Shown here piece after piece: positions 25,663 to 34,739 of a stretch of DNA of 59,275 bases. The stretch comes from Pseudomonas entomophila (GTDB taxonomy: Bacteria > Pseudomonadota > Gammaproteobacteria > Pseudomonadales > Pseudomonadaceae), in assembly GCF_029478665.1 (NCBI RefSeq), contig NZ_JARPQB010000037.1:1-59275 (forward strand), given 5' to 3'. The position numbers and the translations under genes are program-made. How positions within the stretch are numbered: position 1 is the first letter of the stretch; each line of letters opens with the position of its first letter. Under the pieces are notes generated by a model. The model worked only from the letters and a program-made list of their open reading frames with translations. It did not search any database and was not told the DNA's origin.

Positions 25663-27315
25663 ATGTACGTATACGACGAGTACGATCAGCGGATCATCGA
25701 GGACCGCGTCAAGCAGTTCCGTGATCAGACCCGCCGCTACCTGGCCGGTGAGCTGAGCGAAGAAGAATTCCGCCCTCTGCGCCTGCAGAACGGCCTGTAT
25801 ATCCAACGTTTCGCGCCGATGCTGCGTGTCGCCGTGCCCTATGGCCAGCTGAACGCCCGCCAGACCCGCATGCTGGCGAAGATCGCCCGCGACTACGACA
25901 AGGGTTACGCGCACATCAGTACCCGCCAGAACGTGCAGTACAACTGGCCGGCGCTGGAAGACATCCCGGAAATCCTGGCTGAGCTGGCCACCGTGCAGAT
26001 GCACGCGATCCAGACCAGCGGCAACTGCCTGCGCAACGTCACCACCGACCAGTTCGCCGGTGTCGCCGCCGACGAGCTGGTCGACCCGCGCCCCTGGTGC
26101 GAGATCGTGCGCCAGTGGACCACCTTCCACCCGGAATTCGCCTACCTGCCGCGCAAGTTCAAGATCGCCGTCAACGGTTCGAGCGACGACCGCGCCGCCA
26201 TCGAAGTGCACGACATCGGCCTGGAGCCGGTGCGCAACGCAGCCGGTGAACTGGGCTTCCGCGTGCTGGTCGGCGGCGGCCTGGGCCGTACCCCGGTGAT
26301 CGGTTCGTTCATCAATGAGTTCCTGCCCTGGCAGGACCTGCTCAGCTACCTGGACGCCATCCTGCGCGTGTACAACCGTTACGGCCGCCGTGACAACAAG
26401 TACAAGGCGCGGATCAAGATCCTGGTCAAGGCGCTCACCCCGGAAGTGTTCGCCGAGAAGGTCGAGGCCGAGATGGCCCACCTGCGCGGCGGCAGCACCA
26501 CCTTGACCGAAGCGGAAGTCGAGCGCGTGGCGCGCCATTTCATCGACCCCGACTACCTGGCCCTGGACAACGTCGACTACAGCGCGCTGGACCAGGAACA
26601 TCCAGGCTTCGCCCGCTGGCGTTCGCGCAACACCCGCGCCCACAAGAAGCCGGGCTACGTCGCCGTCACCCTGTCGCTCAAGCCCACCGGGGTCGCCCCG
26701 GGCGACCTGACCGACAAGCAGCTCGACGCCGTCGCGGACTTCGCCGAACGCTACAGCTTCGGTTTCCTGCGCACCTCCCACGAGCAGAACATCATCCTCG
26801 CCGACGTCGAGCAGCGCCAACTGCACGCCCTCTGGCTGGAGCTGCGCGAGCAAGGCTTCGCCACCCCGAACATCGGCCTGTTGACCGACATCATCTGCTG
26901 CCCGGGCGGTGACTTCTGCTCCCTGGCCAACGCCAAGTCGATCCCGATCGCCGAATCCATCCAGCGCCGCTTCGACGACCTGGACTACCTGTTCGACATC
27001 GGCGAGCTCGACCTGAACATCTCCGGCTGCATGAACGCCTGCGGCCACCACCACGTCGGCCACATCGGCATCCTTGGCGTGGACAAGAAGGGCGAAGAGT
27101 TCTACCAGGTCTCGCTGGGCGGTAATGCCGCCCGCGACGCGAGCCTGGGCAAGATCCTCGGCCCCTCCTTCGCCCAGGACGCCATGGCCGACGTGATCGA
27201 GAAACTGATCAGCGTGTACGTCGAGCAGCGCACCGAAGACGAGCGCTTCATCGACACCTACCAGCGGATCGGCATCGACCCCTTCAAGGAACGCGTCTAT
27301 GCAGCGAATCATTAA
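25663..27315 (+). CDS. cysI: siroheme nitrite/sulfite reductase, assimilatory sulfite reductase type
   Basis: A 550-residue hemoprotein reducing sulfite to sulfide in cysteine synthesis. It has two ferredoxin-like half domains near residues 45-110 and 340-400 (ISTRQNVQYNWPALED; RTSHEQNIILAD), and a siroheme/4Fe-4S domain with cluster Cys413, Cys419 (CCPGGDFC), Cys456 and Cys460 (CMNACGHH). The pseudomonad type with a DUF934 partner is annotated as sulfite reductase; nitrite cannot be excluded by sequence alone. The sulfite released by the organosulfur island at 36-50 kb would feed this enzyme. Confidence 0.9.
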   Translation: MYVYDEYDQRIIEDRVKQFRDQTRRYLAGELSEEEFRPLRLQNGLYIQRFAPMLRVAVPYGQLNARQTRMLAKIARDYDKGYAHISTRQNVQYNWPALEDIPEILAELATVQMHAIQTSGNCLRNVTTDQFAGVAADELVDPRPWCEIVRQWTTFHPEFAYLPRKFKIAVNGSSDDRAAIEVHDIGLEPVRNAAGELGFRVLVGGGLGRTPVIGSFINEFLPWQDLLSYLDAILRVYNRYGRRDNKYKARIKILVKALTPEVFAEKVEAEMAHLRGGSTTLTEAEVERVARHFIDPDYLALDNVDYSALDQEHPGFARWRSRNTRAHKKPGYVAVTLSLKPTGVAPGDLTDKQLDAVADFAERYSFGFLRTSHEQNIILADVEQRQLHALWLELREQGFATPNIGLLTDIICCPGGDFCSLANAKSIPIAESIQRRFDDLDYLFDIGELDLNISGCMNACGHHHVGHIGILGVDKKGEEFYQVSLGGNAARDASLGKILGPSFAQDAMADVIEKLISVYVEQRTEDERFIDTYQRIGIDPFKERVYAANH

Positions 27316-27793
27316 GCACAACCAGATCGTCGACGAAACCTGGCACCTGCTGCCCAAGGACGTGTCGATCGACGAGCTGACCAATTGCGACGACTACATC
27401 GTGCCGCTGCAACTGTGGCGCGATCACCCGAGCCTGCTCAAGGCCCGCGACGGTGGCCTGGGCATCTGGCTGGACAGCGACGAGGAAGCCGAGGAAATCG
27501 GTGACGACGTCGAGCACTTCCAGGTCATCGCCCTGAACTTCCCGGCCTTCACCGACGGGCGCAACTACTCCAACGCGCGCCTGCTGCGTGAACGCTACAA
27601 GTTCAAGGGCGAACTGCGCGCCATTGGCGACGTGCTGCGCGACCAGCTGTTCTACATGGCCCGCTGCGGTTTCGACGCCTTCGCCATCCGTGCCGACAAG
27701 AATCCTGAGGACGCGCTGCAAAGCCTGAAGGACTTCTCGGTCACCTACCAGGGCGCCACCGACGAACCGCTGCCGCTGTTCCGTCGACGCTGA
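27299..27793 (+). CDS. DUF934 protein, sulfite reductase partner
   Basis: A 164-residue DUF934 protein (MQRIIKHNQIVDETWHLL at the start; FPAFTDGRNYSNARLLRERYKFKGELRAIGDVLRDQL near 75-115; FSVTYQGATDEPLP at the end). It overlaps the 3' end of cysI by 17 bp, so translation is coupled. The family is almost always found next to this type of sulfite reductase and is thought to support it, perhaps in electron transfer, but the biochemical role is not established to my knowledge. Confidence 0.88.
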   Translation: MQRIIKHNQIVDETWHLLPKDVSIDELTNCDDYIVPLQLWRDHPSLLKARDGGLGIWLDSDEEAEEIGDDVEHFQVIALNFPAFTDGRNYSNARLLRERYKFKGELRAIGDVLRDQLFYMARCGFDAFAIRADKNPEDALQSLKDFSVTYQGATDEPLPLFRRR

Positions 27794-27800
27794 CCCTCGC

Positions 27801-27825
27801 ACTGGGGCTGCCACGCAGCCCCAGT
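27801..27825 (+). terminator. hairpin after cysI-DUF934
   Basis: A perfect 10-bp stem (ACTGGGGCTG 27801-27810 / CAGCCCCAGT 27816-27825) with loop CCACG lies 7 bp after the DUF934 stop. There is no U-run, so termination by this hairpin alone is uncertain. Confidence 0.5.
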
Positions 27826-27923
27826 CACTCGCGCTGCATCGCAAAAAATAGCTGATCTTCTGCTCAGGTTTGCTAATGGCACGCCGATATCAAGGCGTAC
27901 TCATTAACTCCGCAAGGAAAGCG

Positions 27924-29495
27924 ATGATGAGCCCGATCACCTCCGCACTGCGTTTCACCCCCGTGTATAGCGCCTCCCCTGCCCCGCAGAGCCTCGATGC
28001 CCGCCAGACCGCCGCGGCCGCCAGCAGCCCCGGCGCCCAGGTCATCCTTGGCCAGGACACGCGCATTCCCGACTCGCAAACCTATTCCTCCCGGGGCACA
28101 CTGGGTAGCGCCCAGCCCCGCTACGTGTGGGAGCAGGACAGCATCGACAAACTGAGCATGCACATGCTCGGCAGCATCAAGGGCAACAATACCGCCGCGC
28201 GCTTCCAGGGCCTGGGCGCCGCCCTGATGGAACAACTGGTGGCCAATGGTGGCCAGCGCGTCTCACAATCGGCGCTGCAGGTCGGCGAGAACAGCGAAAT
28301 CGCCCCCACCCTGCTGGCCCTGCAACAGTCCAGGCTGCGCGAGCACGCCAGCAACAGCATCACCCTCGACCTCACCACCGCCTCCGGCGCCACGGTGAAG
28401 CTCGGGCTGTACAACGGTGAACAAGGCCTGGCCGTGGAGGCCGACGTCCAGGGTGGCACCCTCAGCGCCGAAGAACTCAAGGGCCTGGCTACCCTGGCGA
28501 ATGGTTTCCAGTCGGCCATCAACGGCCTGACCCAGGAAACGCCGAGCCTGCAACTGGGCGCCCTGCTCAAGCTCGACCAGACCCTGTTCACTGGCCTGCG
28601 GATGAACGCCAGCCTCGAGACCGCCAGCGGCGAGCTGCAGACGTTCGACCTGCGCATGGACGGCTCGACCCGCAACCTCAAGCTGCAAGGCCCGAGCGGC
28701 CAGATCCAGCTCGACCTGGACACCCAGGCTGGCGTGGTGCTGGGCAACCAGCAGCAGCGCCAGGCCGCGCTGAGCAATTACCTGAGCCAGTTCGACGCGG
28801 CCCAGGCCCGCGGCAAGGGCGACGCCCAGCTGATGACCCTGTTCAAGGACGCCTTCAGCCAGCTCAACAGCGTGGACGACAGCAACCCGCGCCCGGCGGG
28901 GCATGAGGATGCGATCAACCGGTACAGCCGCTCGTTGCTCAGCGGCCTGGCCGACTTCAATGCCTCGATCAGCCAGACCAGCCAGCGCCTGAATTCGCAC
29001 CGCCCTGATGAGGAAGACCGTTTCAGTTACCAGGCGTCGCAGGCCACCACGACCAACGGCAGCGGCCTGACCCTCGACGTGAAGCAACGCCAGCAGGCCA
29101 AGCTCGACGCCGCCTGGCACACTCAGCTGTCATCGTCGGCCAAGCTCAACCTGGGCGTCGACCCGAACAACTACCGCTATCACCTGCTCAGTGAGCAAGC
29201 CAGCGCCAGCACCCATGTCGGCTTCGTCAACGGCGCCCTGAGCGAAGCCAGCGCCACCCAGGAAGCCAGCAGCACCCATCGGGTGATGACCTACCAGAAC
29301 GGCGAACTCAAGTCCGATGTCAGCACACCACAATCGGTGCGCAAGTCCCGCGACCTGATGGACATGCTCAACCAGCTGCTCAAGCACGATGAGGAGGCCC
29401 GTCGCATCGGCGTCCAGTCGAACCTCGACCAGCAGCTGGCTGCGAACAGCCACCTGTGGTTGCTGCAGACCGATCCGTCGAAGATTGGCGACTGA
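27924..29495 (+). CDS. large hypothetical protein, Ser/Gln-rich (523 aa)
   Basis: The start at MMSPITSALRFTPVY follows AAGGAAA. The protein is hydrophilic with no membrane segment or signal peptide, and it is rich in Ser, Gln, Leu and Ala. A central region (about residues 140-300) has repeated amphipathic beta-like stretches (SITLDLTTASGATVKLGLYNGEQG, LQTFDLRMDGSTRNLKLQG). The C-terminal part has long polar helices (KSRDLMDMLNQLLKHDEEARR). I do not recognise an enzyme motif. It is monocistronic between the DUF934 hairpin and a REP pair. Confidence 0.7.
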   Translation: MMSPITSALRFTPVYSASPAPQSLDARQTAAAASSPGAQVILGQDTRIPDSQTYSSRGTLGSAQPRYVWEQDSIDKLSMHMLGSIKGNNTAARFQGLGAALMEQLVANGGQRVSQSALQVGENSEIAPTLLALQQSRLREHASNSITLDLTTASGATVKLGLYNGEQGLAVEADVQGGTLSAEELKGLATLANGFQSAINGLTQETPSLQLGALLKLDQTLFTGLRMNASLETASGELQTFDLRMDGSTRNLKLQGPSGQIQLDLDTQAGVVLGNQQQRQAALSNYLSQFDAAQARGKGDAQLMTLFKDAFSQLNSVDDSNPRPAGHEDAINRYSRSLLSGLADFNASISQTSQRLNSHRPDEEDRFSYQASQATTTNGSGLTLDVKQRQQAKLDAAWHTQLSSSAKLNLGVDPNNYRYHLLSEQASASTHVGFVNGALSEASATQEASSTHRVMTYQNGELKSDVSTPQSVRKSRDLMDMLNQLLKHDEEARRIGVQSNLDQQLAANSHLWLLQTDPSKIGD

Positions 29496-29515
29496 TCCAC
29501 GTTCGCTCGCTTTTT

Positions 29516-29600
29516 GTAGGAGCGGCTTCAGCCGCGATGACCCGCGAAGCGGGTGCCAGGCACCGCGTTGCCTGCATCGCGGCTAAAGCCGCTCCTACAG
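29516..29600. repeat. paired inverted REP elements (GGCTTCAGCC type)
   Basis: Arms at 29516-29540 and 29576-29600, 25 nt each, complementary except one position (TTCAG against TAAAG). A small inner hairpin ACCCGCGAAGCGGGT follows the left arm. The same composite is repeated almost exactly at 39621-39711. Confidence 0.88.
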
Positions 29601-29608
29601 GAACCGCG

Positions 29609-30535
29609 TCAGCGCAAAGGCACGTAGATATCCGTCTGCCACTGCTCGAGCGGTGTCTGCGGATAGATGCTCAGGTAGTGGAAAAACAGCGGGTGATCGC
29701 GCAGTTCCTCGCCACTCCCCGGCAACCAGTCGCGGTAGAGCGGGTAGATCGTCTCGCCAATATGATCGGGCGACCCCACATGCCGCACCACCGCGCAGCG
29801 CCCACCGGGCAGGCTCAGCGTGTGCACGCCTTCGTCGTTGGGCTGCAGCGCTTCGAACAACTCACCACAGATGGCGAAGCGAAAGTCCTCGGGCGCGGTG
29901 GTATCCGGGTTGTTGAAGGGAATACCGAAACTGCGGCTCGTGGCCACGGGCGATTGCCCGCTGCGCTTGCGCCATTCGATGAAACGGCCCACGGTCTCGC
30001 TGACCTGGCCAGGTGGGCCGCGATGCTCGAGCGCGGCCAGCCGAACTTCGGTGAAATCGACGATTCGTACCTGCATGGTGATGCTCCTGGAAAAATGAGG
30101 AATGTCGAACACCGTATTCCAGCGTTGCCAGTCGGGTTGGCGCCGGAACGTGCTGGGCGCCTGGCCGAAGGCGCGGCGGAAGGCCCGGCTGAACGCCTCG
30201 GGGCTTTCGAAGCCGGCGCCCATGGCCGCGTCGAGCACGCTGTAGTGCGCCTGGCACGCCAACCGGTGGGCGGCGCGGCGCAGGCGCATCAACTGCACGT
30301 AGCGAGCGACCGGCACCCCCACGTAGGCACTGAACTGCCGATGGAAGTGGAATGCCGAGAAATGCGCCACCGCGCTCAGGGCGTTGACCGACAGGTCGCC
30401 TTCGAGGTTGCCCTCGATATAGGCGAGCACCGCGTCGAAGCGCTTCTGGTACAGCGCATGGGTGGGCAGGTCGAGCACCGGGGCAGACTCCTGAAATACG
30501 GCAGGCCGTAGCATCATCGATACAGGCCTGATCAT
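29609..30535 (-). CDS. AraC-family regulator with GyrI-like effector domain
   Basis: About 308 residues. An N-terminal AraC DNA-binding domain holds two helix-turn-helix units (LEGDLSVNALSAVAHFSAFHFHRQFSAYVGVP; LACQAHYSVLDAAMGAGFESPEAFSRAFRRAFGQAPS). A C-terminal GyrI-like small-molecule-binding domain starts at MQVRIVDFTEVRLAALEHRGPP and continues with FRFAICGELFE and LPGGRCAVVRHVG. This is the Rob/SoxS-GyrI layout used to sense small, often toxic organic molecules. The exact start among three N-terminal Met codons is uncertain. Confidence 0.85.
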   Translation of the reverse strand: MIRPVSMMLRPAVFQESAPVLDLPTHALYQKRFDAVLAYIEGNLEGDLSVNALSAVAHFSAFHFHRQFSAYVGVPVARYVQLMRLRRAAHRLACQAHYSVLDAAMGAGFESPEAFSRAFRRAFGQAPSTFRRQPDWQRWNTVFDIPHFSRSITMQVRIVDFTEVRLAALEHRGPPGQVSETVGRFIEWRKRSGQSPVATSRSFGIPFNNPDTTAPEDFRFAICGELFEALQPNDEGVHTLSLPGGRCAVVRHVGSPDHIGETIYPLYRDWLPGSGEELRDHPLFFHYLSIYPQTPLEQWQTDIYVPLR

Positions 30536-30586
30536 ACCTAGCCGCGTTTGCTCAGGGCGCCATGAACATCATCAGACCAATTACCC

Positions 30587-30663
30587 GTAGGAGCCAGCCT
30601 TGCTGGCGAAGGCCACACCACGGTCCTGCGTCGGGCCGGTTCGCCAGCAAGGCTGGCTCCTAC
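30587..30663. repeat. paired inverted REP elements (CCAGCCTTGCTGG type)
   Basis: Arms GTAGGAGCCAGCCTTGCTGG followed by CGAA (30587-30610) and the perfect complement at 30640-30663, around a 29-nt spacer. The shared GTAGGAGC head but different stem marks a separate REP subfamily from those nearby. Confidence 0.85.
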
Positions 30664-30853
30664 AGGTGAAACGCAGGGCCAATTGCCTACTTTTTATTCA
30701 CAAACAGTTCAGCCATTGATGACTTTTAGTCAAAGGACCTTGACCCAGGGACGTCTTAATCAATCCCGCCGCAACCCGCAGACTGCACCCACTCGATCAG
30801 CTGGCGCAGCACCGCGCAAGGCTGATCCCCCACCGTCCACCAGGAGCAGCCCC

Positions 30854-31657
30854 ATGAGCATTCCATCCTTCGGCCTCGGCACCTTCCGCCTCACCGGCCA
30901 GGCCGTCATCGACTCGGTCAAGTCCGCGCTTGAGCTGGGCTACCGCGTCATCGACACCGCGCAGATCTACCAGAACGAAGCCGACGTCGGCCAGGCCATC
31001 GCCGAAAGCGGCGTACCACGTGACGAACTGTTCATCACCACCAAGATCTGGGTCGAAAACTACGCCGCCGACAAGCTCGTGCCGAGCCTGCGCGAGAGCC
31101 TGGCCAAGCTGCGCACCGACCATGTCGACCTGCTGCTGATCCACTGGCCGGCACCGGGCAACGGCGTCGAACTCAGCGAGTACATGCAGGCCCTGGCCGA
31201 GGCCAAGGCGCTGGGCCTGACTCGCCGGATCGGCGTCTCCAACTTCAACATCGAACTGACCCGCCAGGCCATCGCCGTGGTCGGCCAGGGCGAGATCGCC
31301 ACCAACCAGGTCGAGCTCAGCCCCTACCTGCAGAACAGCAAGCTGACCGCATTCCTCAAGGAACAAGGCATCACCACCACCTCCTACATGACCCTGGCCT
31401 ACGGCAAGGTGCTGAAAGACCCGGTGCTGGCCGAGATCGCCGCCAAGCACAAGGCCACCGTCGCCCAGGTGGCGCTGGCCTGGGCACTGCAGCTGGGTTA
31501 CGCGGTGATCCCCTCGTCGACCAAACGCGAGAACCTGGCCAGCAACCTGCTCGCCCGCAGCCTGCAGCTGGACGCCGACGACATGGCCCGCATCGCCACG
31601 CTTGAGCGCAACGGCCGTGAAGTCAGCCCGGATGGCCTGGCGCCGATCTGGGACTGA
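30854..31657 (+). CDS. dkgB: aldo/keto reductase (2,5-diketo-gluconate reductase B type)
   Basis: A 267-residue NADPH-dependent reductase of the AKR5 type. Features: FGLGTFRLTG at the start, catalytic Asp and Tyr in VIDTAQIYQNE, Lys in FITTKIW, His in LLLIHWP, the substrate-loop ISVSNFN-like IGVSNFN, and the NADPH-binding IPSSTKRENL. Length equals that of E. coli DkgB. CAGGAGC precedes this ATG; an in-frame upstream ATG at 30683 lacks one. It likely reduces 2,5-diketo-gluconate or methylglyoxal-type carbonyls. Confidence 0.88.
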   Translation: MSIPSFGLGTFRLTGQAVIDSVKSALELGYRVIDTAQIYQNEADVGQAIAESGVPRDELFITTKIWVENYAADKLVPSLRESLAKLRTDHVDLLLIHWPAPGNGVELSEYMQALAEAKALGLTRRIGVSNFNIELTRQAIAVVGQGEIATNQVELSPYLQNSKLTAFLKEQGITTTSYMTLAYGKVLKDPVLAEIAAKHKATVAQVALAWALQLGYAVIPSSTKRENLASNLLARSLQLDADDMARIATLERNGREVSPDGLAPIWD

Positions 31658-31669
31658 CCTGAACACTCG

Positions 31670-31690
31670 AGCCGCCCCGCCAGGGCGGCT
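31670..31690 (+). terminator. hairpin after dkgB
   Basis: AGCCGCCC (31670-31677) pairs perfectly with GGGCGGCT (31683-31690), followed by TCGCCTTC with no true U-run. It sits between dkgB and the MFS gene. Confidence 0.5.
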
Positions 31691-31720
31691 TCGCCTTCAT
31701 CACGCAACACGGAGCTCCCG

Positions 31721-32902
31721 ATGAGCACGCTTTCTCCCAAACGGGTCCTGTTTGCCCTGGCCATCGGCGCCTTCGGCATCGGCACCACCGAGTTCACCCC
31801 CATGGGCCTGCTGCCGGTCATCGCCGAGGGCGTCGACGCCAGCATCCCCAGCGCCGGCATGCTGATCACCGCCTACGCCATCGGCGTGATGGTCGGCGCG
31901 CCGATCATGACCCTGTTGTTCAGCCGCTTCGGCAAGCGCGCCGCGCTGATGATGCTGATGGGCATCTTCACCGTCGGCAACCTGCTGTCGGCCCTGGCGC
32001 CGGACTACTACACCCTGCTCGCCTCGCGGCTGATCACCAGCCTCAACCATGGTGCCTTCTTCGGCCTGGGCGCGGTGGTCGCCGCCAGTGTCGTGCCCAA
32101 GGACAAGCAGGCCAGTGCCGTGGCCACCATGTTCATGGGCCTGACCATCGCCAACATCGGCGGCGTGCCGGCGGCCACCTGGCTTGGCCAGCAGGTCGGC
32201 TGGCGCATGGCCTTCGCCGGCACCGCCGTGCTGGGCGTGCTGGCCATCGCCGCGCTGTGGTACGCCCTGCCCAAGGGCGAGCGTGGCAGCGTCCCTCATG
32301 TGCGCAAGGAGCTCGCCGTGATCGCCCGGCCCAACGTGCTGCTGGCCATGGCCACCACGGTACTGGGTGCCGGTGCGATGTTCACCCTGTACACCTACGT
32401 CGCCCCGGTGTTGGCGGACCTGACCGGCGCGTCCGACGCCTTCGTCACCCTCGGCCTGGTGCTGATCGGCGTGGGCTTCACCCTCGGCAACAGCCTGGGG
32501 GGCAAGCTGGCGGACTGGTCGCTGGATGGCGCCGCGCGGATTTTCCTCGGCGCCCTGGCAGTCATCATGTTGCTGATGCCGCTGGTGCTCGGCAGCCATG
32601 TCGGCGCGGCCATCGCGCTGCTGGTGTGGGGCATGTTCACCTTCGCCGTGGTGCCGCCACTGCAGATGCGGGTGATGATCGCCGCCGCCGAAGCGCCGGG
32701 CCTGGCGTCCTCGATCAACGTCGGTGCGTTCAACCTGGGTAACGCGGTGGGCGCCGCGCTGGGTGGCGCGGTGATCAGCCTGGACCTGGGCTATGCCGCG
32801 GTCCCCATGGCCGGTGGCTTGCTGGCGGCCGGTGGGTTGCTGCTGGTGTGGCTGGGCGGGCGGGCCAAGGTGGCGGGTAGTGCCGTCGGTGATGCTGTGT
32901 AG
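31721..32902 (+). CDS. MFS efflux transporter (DHA1, AraJ/drug:H+ antiporter type)
   Basis: A 393-residue membrane protein with about 12 hydrophobic segments. The first helix carries LFALAIGAFGIGTTEFTPMGLLPVIAEG, typical of the DHA1 family, and motif-A-like SRFGKRAALMMLMG lies between helices 2 and 3. Helix 5 has GGVPAATWLGQQVGWRMAF (motif C region). It probably exports sugars or drugs with proton uptake. It lies 63 bp after dkgB, separated by a hairpin; the AraC/GyrI gene is upstream and divergent, so joint control is possible. Confidence 0.87.
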   Translation: MSTLSPKRVLFALAIGAFGIGTTEFTPMGLLPVIAEGVDASIPSAGMLITAYAIGVMVGAPIMTLLFSRFGKRAALMMLMGIFTVGNLLSALAPDYYTLLASRLITSLNHGAFFGLGAVVAASVVPKDKQASAVATMFMGLTIANIGGVPAATWLGQQVGWRMAFAGTAVLGVLAIAALWYALPKGERGSVPHVRKELAVIARPNVLLAMATTVLGAGAMFTLYTYVAPVLADLTGASDAFVTLGLVLIGVGFTLGNSLGGKLADWSLDGAARIFLGALAVIMLLMPLVLGSHVGAAIALLVWGMFTFAVVPPLQMRVMIAAAEAPGLASSINVGAFNLGNAVGAALGGAVISLDLGYAAVPMAGGLLAAGGLLLVWLGGRAKVAGSAVGDAV

Positions 32903-32957
32903 TCACGCGAAGCCGCTGTTCTTTCGAGGTGTTCGCCAAGCGCGTTGCAGTGCCTGG

Positions 32958-33110
32958 GAGATCGAGCGCCGCCCTGCGGCGCATCGCGGATGAATCCGCT
33001 CCTACAGGTGTGTTTCGGGCCAGTTTTGCCTGGCGGTTTCAGGCAGGCATATCGCCTGAAACCGATGTAGGAGCGGATTCATCCGCGATGCGCCGCGCGG
33101 ACGGCGCTCG
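32958..33110. repeat. large paired REP structure (GGATTCATCC type)
   Basis: The left arm (32958-33006) ends in GCGGATGAATCCGCTCCTACA; the right arm (33066-33110) is its complement TGTAGGAGCGGATTCATCC and onward. Between them a second hairpin, GGTTTCAGGC/GCCTGAAACC (33035-33062), is nested. The outer parts carry GATCGAGCGCCGCCC, as near liuD. It fills the 405-bp gap between the MFS gene and the DUF1348 gene; nothing else was recognised there except the RBS of the next gene. Confidence 0.82.
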
Positions 33111-33307
33111 TTCTTGAGAGCGCTGTAACGCTATCGCCTGGCACCTGCCCGCCAACACGCGATCACCCGCCCCACCTCTGCTCCCCACCTACTATTCCAC
33201 CAAGCACAATTATGAAGTGCCGAGACCACCGATTCTCGGCAAGGCGTAGCGGGCGTAGCCTCCTTCCCTGCCAGGCCACTCAAGGCCTCAACCAGAGGAG
33301 CAGCACC

Positions 33308-33772
33308 ATGTCCCGCCCGCCACTGCCACCTTTCACCCGTGAAACCGCCATCGAAAAAGTCCGCCTCGCCGAAGACGGCTGGAACAGCCGCGATGCCGCC
33401 AAGGTCGCTCTGGCCTATACCGCCGACACCCACTGGCGCAACCGCGCCGAGTTCTGCCACAGCCGCGAAGAAGCCCAGGCCTTCCTCACCCGCAAATGGA
33501 ACCGCGAGCTGGAGTACCGCCTGATCAAGGAACTCTGGGCCTTCACCGACAACCGCATTGCCGTGCGCTACGCCTATGAGTACCGCGACGACAGCGGCCA
33601 GTGGTACCGCGCCTACGGTAACGAGAACTGGGAATTCGCCGAAGACGGGCTGATGCGCAACCGCCATGCCAGCATCAACGAACAACCCATCAGTGAGGCC
33701 GAGCGCAAGTTCCACTGGCCGCTGGGACGGCGGCCGGACGATCATCCCGGGTTGAGTGAATTCGGCTTCTGA
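33308..33772 (+). CDS. DUF1348 (SnoaL/NTF2-like fold) protein
   Basis: A 154-residue protein of the DUF1348 family: KVRLAEDGWNSRDAAKVALAYTADTHWRNR near the start, FLTRKWNRELEYRLIKELWAFTDNRIAVRYAYEYRDD in the centre, and FHWPLGRRPDDHPGLSEFGF at the end. The NTF2-like fold suggests a small enzyme or binding protein; no catalytic activity is established. GAGGAGC precedes the chosen ATG. Cytoplasmic. Confidence 0.85.
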   Translation: MSRPPLPPFTRETAIEKVRLAEDGWNSRDAAKVALAYTADTHWRNRAEFCHSREEAQAFLTRKWNRELEYRLIKELWAFTDNRIAVRYAYEYRDDSGQWYRAYGNENWEFAEDGLMRNRHASINEQPISEAERKFHWPLGRRPDDHPGLSEFGF

Positions 33773-33783
33773 AACTGGGTAAT

Positions 33784-33802
33784 GGGGCTGCCTGGCAGCC
33801 CC
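33784..33802 (+). terminator. hairpin after DUF1348 gene
   Basis: GGGGCTGC (33784-33791) pairs with GCAGCCCC (33795-33802) with a 3-nt loop, 11 bp after the stop. No U-run follows. Confidence 0.45.
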
Positions 33803-33987
33803 GTTCAGCGTACAGGAGAGGGACTACGCAAAACCGGGAAAAGCGGAACATGAGGCTGTACCAGACTCAGCCGCAATCCACGTCAGGAACAACACCCATG
33901 CCCCCTCTTGATGTCATCCACCCCTGTCAGCGCTATGATGCCTCCCATGTACGCAACAGCCCCCCTGTTGCCCGGAGGTATTCCTTC

Positions 33988-34275
33988 ATGGTCGCAAAAG
34001 CAAGAAAGCTCTCCGAGCAAGCCCTCGACGCCCTGGAACGGCAAGTGCCGCGCCACGCCAGCGAGGCCACCCACTCCGCCTATCTACGTGCGCTGCAGGC
34101 CAACCAGCAAGGTGTGCTGTGCATCGACGAAGGCGAGCTGATGCGCGTCGCCGCCGACGGCGCCAGGACCGTGCTCGACAAGGCCCGGCCACGGCGCAAG
34201 GTCAAGGTCGGCGAGGTGATCACCGTGCGCAAGGTCGATCGGTTCAGCGTTACCTGGCAGATCATGAGTCCATAG
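33988..34275 (+). CDS. small basic hypothetical protein (95 aa)
   Basis: Start at MVAKARKLSEQ, preceded by CGGAGG about 12 bp upstream. It has an N-terminal helix (LSEQALDALERQVPRH), a middle part GVLCIDEGELMRVAADG and a basic C-terminal segment DKARPRRKVKVGEVITVRKV with beta-strand character. It may bind nucleic acid, but this is only suggested by charge. An in-frame ATG exists much earlier but crosses sequence without codon bias. Family not recognised. Confidence 0.6.
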   Translation: MVAKARKLSEQALDALERQVPRHASEATHSAYLRALQANQQGVLCIDEGELMRVAADGARTVLDKARPRRKVKVGEVITVRKVDRFSVTWQIMSP

Positions 34276-34351
34276 CAGCTTGCCACCAAGAGCCAATTGC
34301 CATTACCGTACGAGGCGCTACTCGCAACCAATTGAAAGGGATGTTTCACTG

Positions 34352-34672
34352 ATGGCCTGGACAGTAGACGTAAACTCAAATGGCGCTGAATACCAGTACA
34401 GTTCTGAAGATCTAACCTTTTTCACCGACGCCCCTCGACTAGTCGACATCAAGTTCGACAAAGAACCTAGCGGCGGCTACAAAGAACCTGATGACGATGT
34501 GGCTAATGCAACCTTCCTAGCGGACTCTGAGCACGGCTTATTTAAATGGGTTGTAACTGCAAGGCGCTCCGGATTTAGCACTTCTGTTGAAATCGAAGAG
34601 GTTCTCGAGATCGAAGTACCAGAAGCGGCCGAAATCATCCACGGTCCCTCATTCTATATCGAGCAAGACTAA
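34352..34672 (+). CDS. small acidic hypothetical protein (106 aa), lower GC
   Basis: Start at MAWTVDVNSNGAEYQYSS, with AAAGGG about 12 bp upstream. It is strongly acidic (many Asp/Glu, e.g. EIEEVLEIEVPEAAEII) and predicted mostly beta, with no signal peptide. Base use is visibly more A/T-rich than its neighbours, suggesting acquisition or relaxed selection. Family not recognised. It ends in a hairpin shared with the convergent sfnR-like gene. Confidence 0.55.
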   Translation: MAWTVDVNSNGAEYQYSSEDLTFFTDAPRLVDIKFDKEPSGGYKEPDDDVANATFLADSEHGLFKWVVTARRSGFSTSVEIEEVLEIEVPEAAEIIHGPSFYIEQD

Positions 34673-34679
34673 AATACTC

Positions 34680-34706
34680 GCCGCACTCTATGGACTGGAG
34701 TGCGGC
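34680..34706. terminator. hairpin between convergent genes
   Basis: GCCGCACTC (34680-34688) pairs perfectly with GAGTGCGGC (34698-34706) around a 9-nt loop. It separates the small acidic gene (plus) from the sfnR-like gene (minus). U-tract weak. Confidence 0.5.
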
Positions 34707-34739
34707 CCGCCAACCGCAATGGCTGTATCGTCCGCCTGA

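Noticed and set aside
30683..30853. N-terminal extension of the aldo/keto reductase
   Set aside because: Downstream ATG has a good ribosome binding site and gives the exact family length; the extension lacks codon bias and has no family counterpart.
34352..34672. A/T-rich small acidic gene as part of a mobile island
   Set aside because: No integrase, direct repeats or tRNA scar nearby; base composition alone is not enough.
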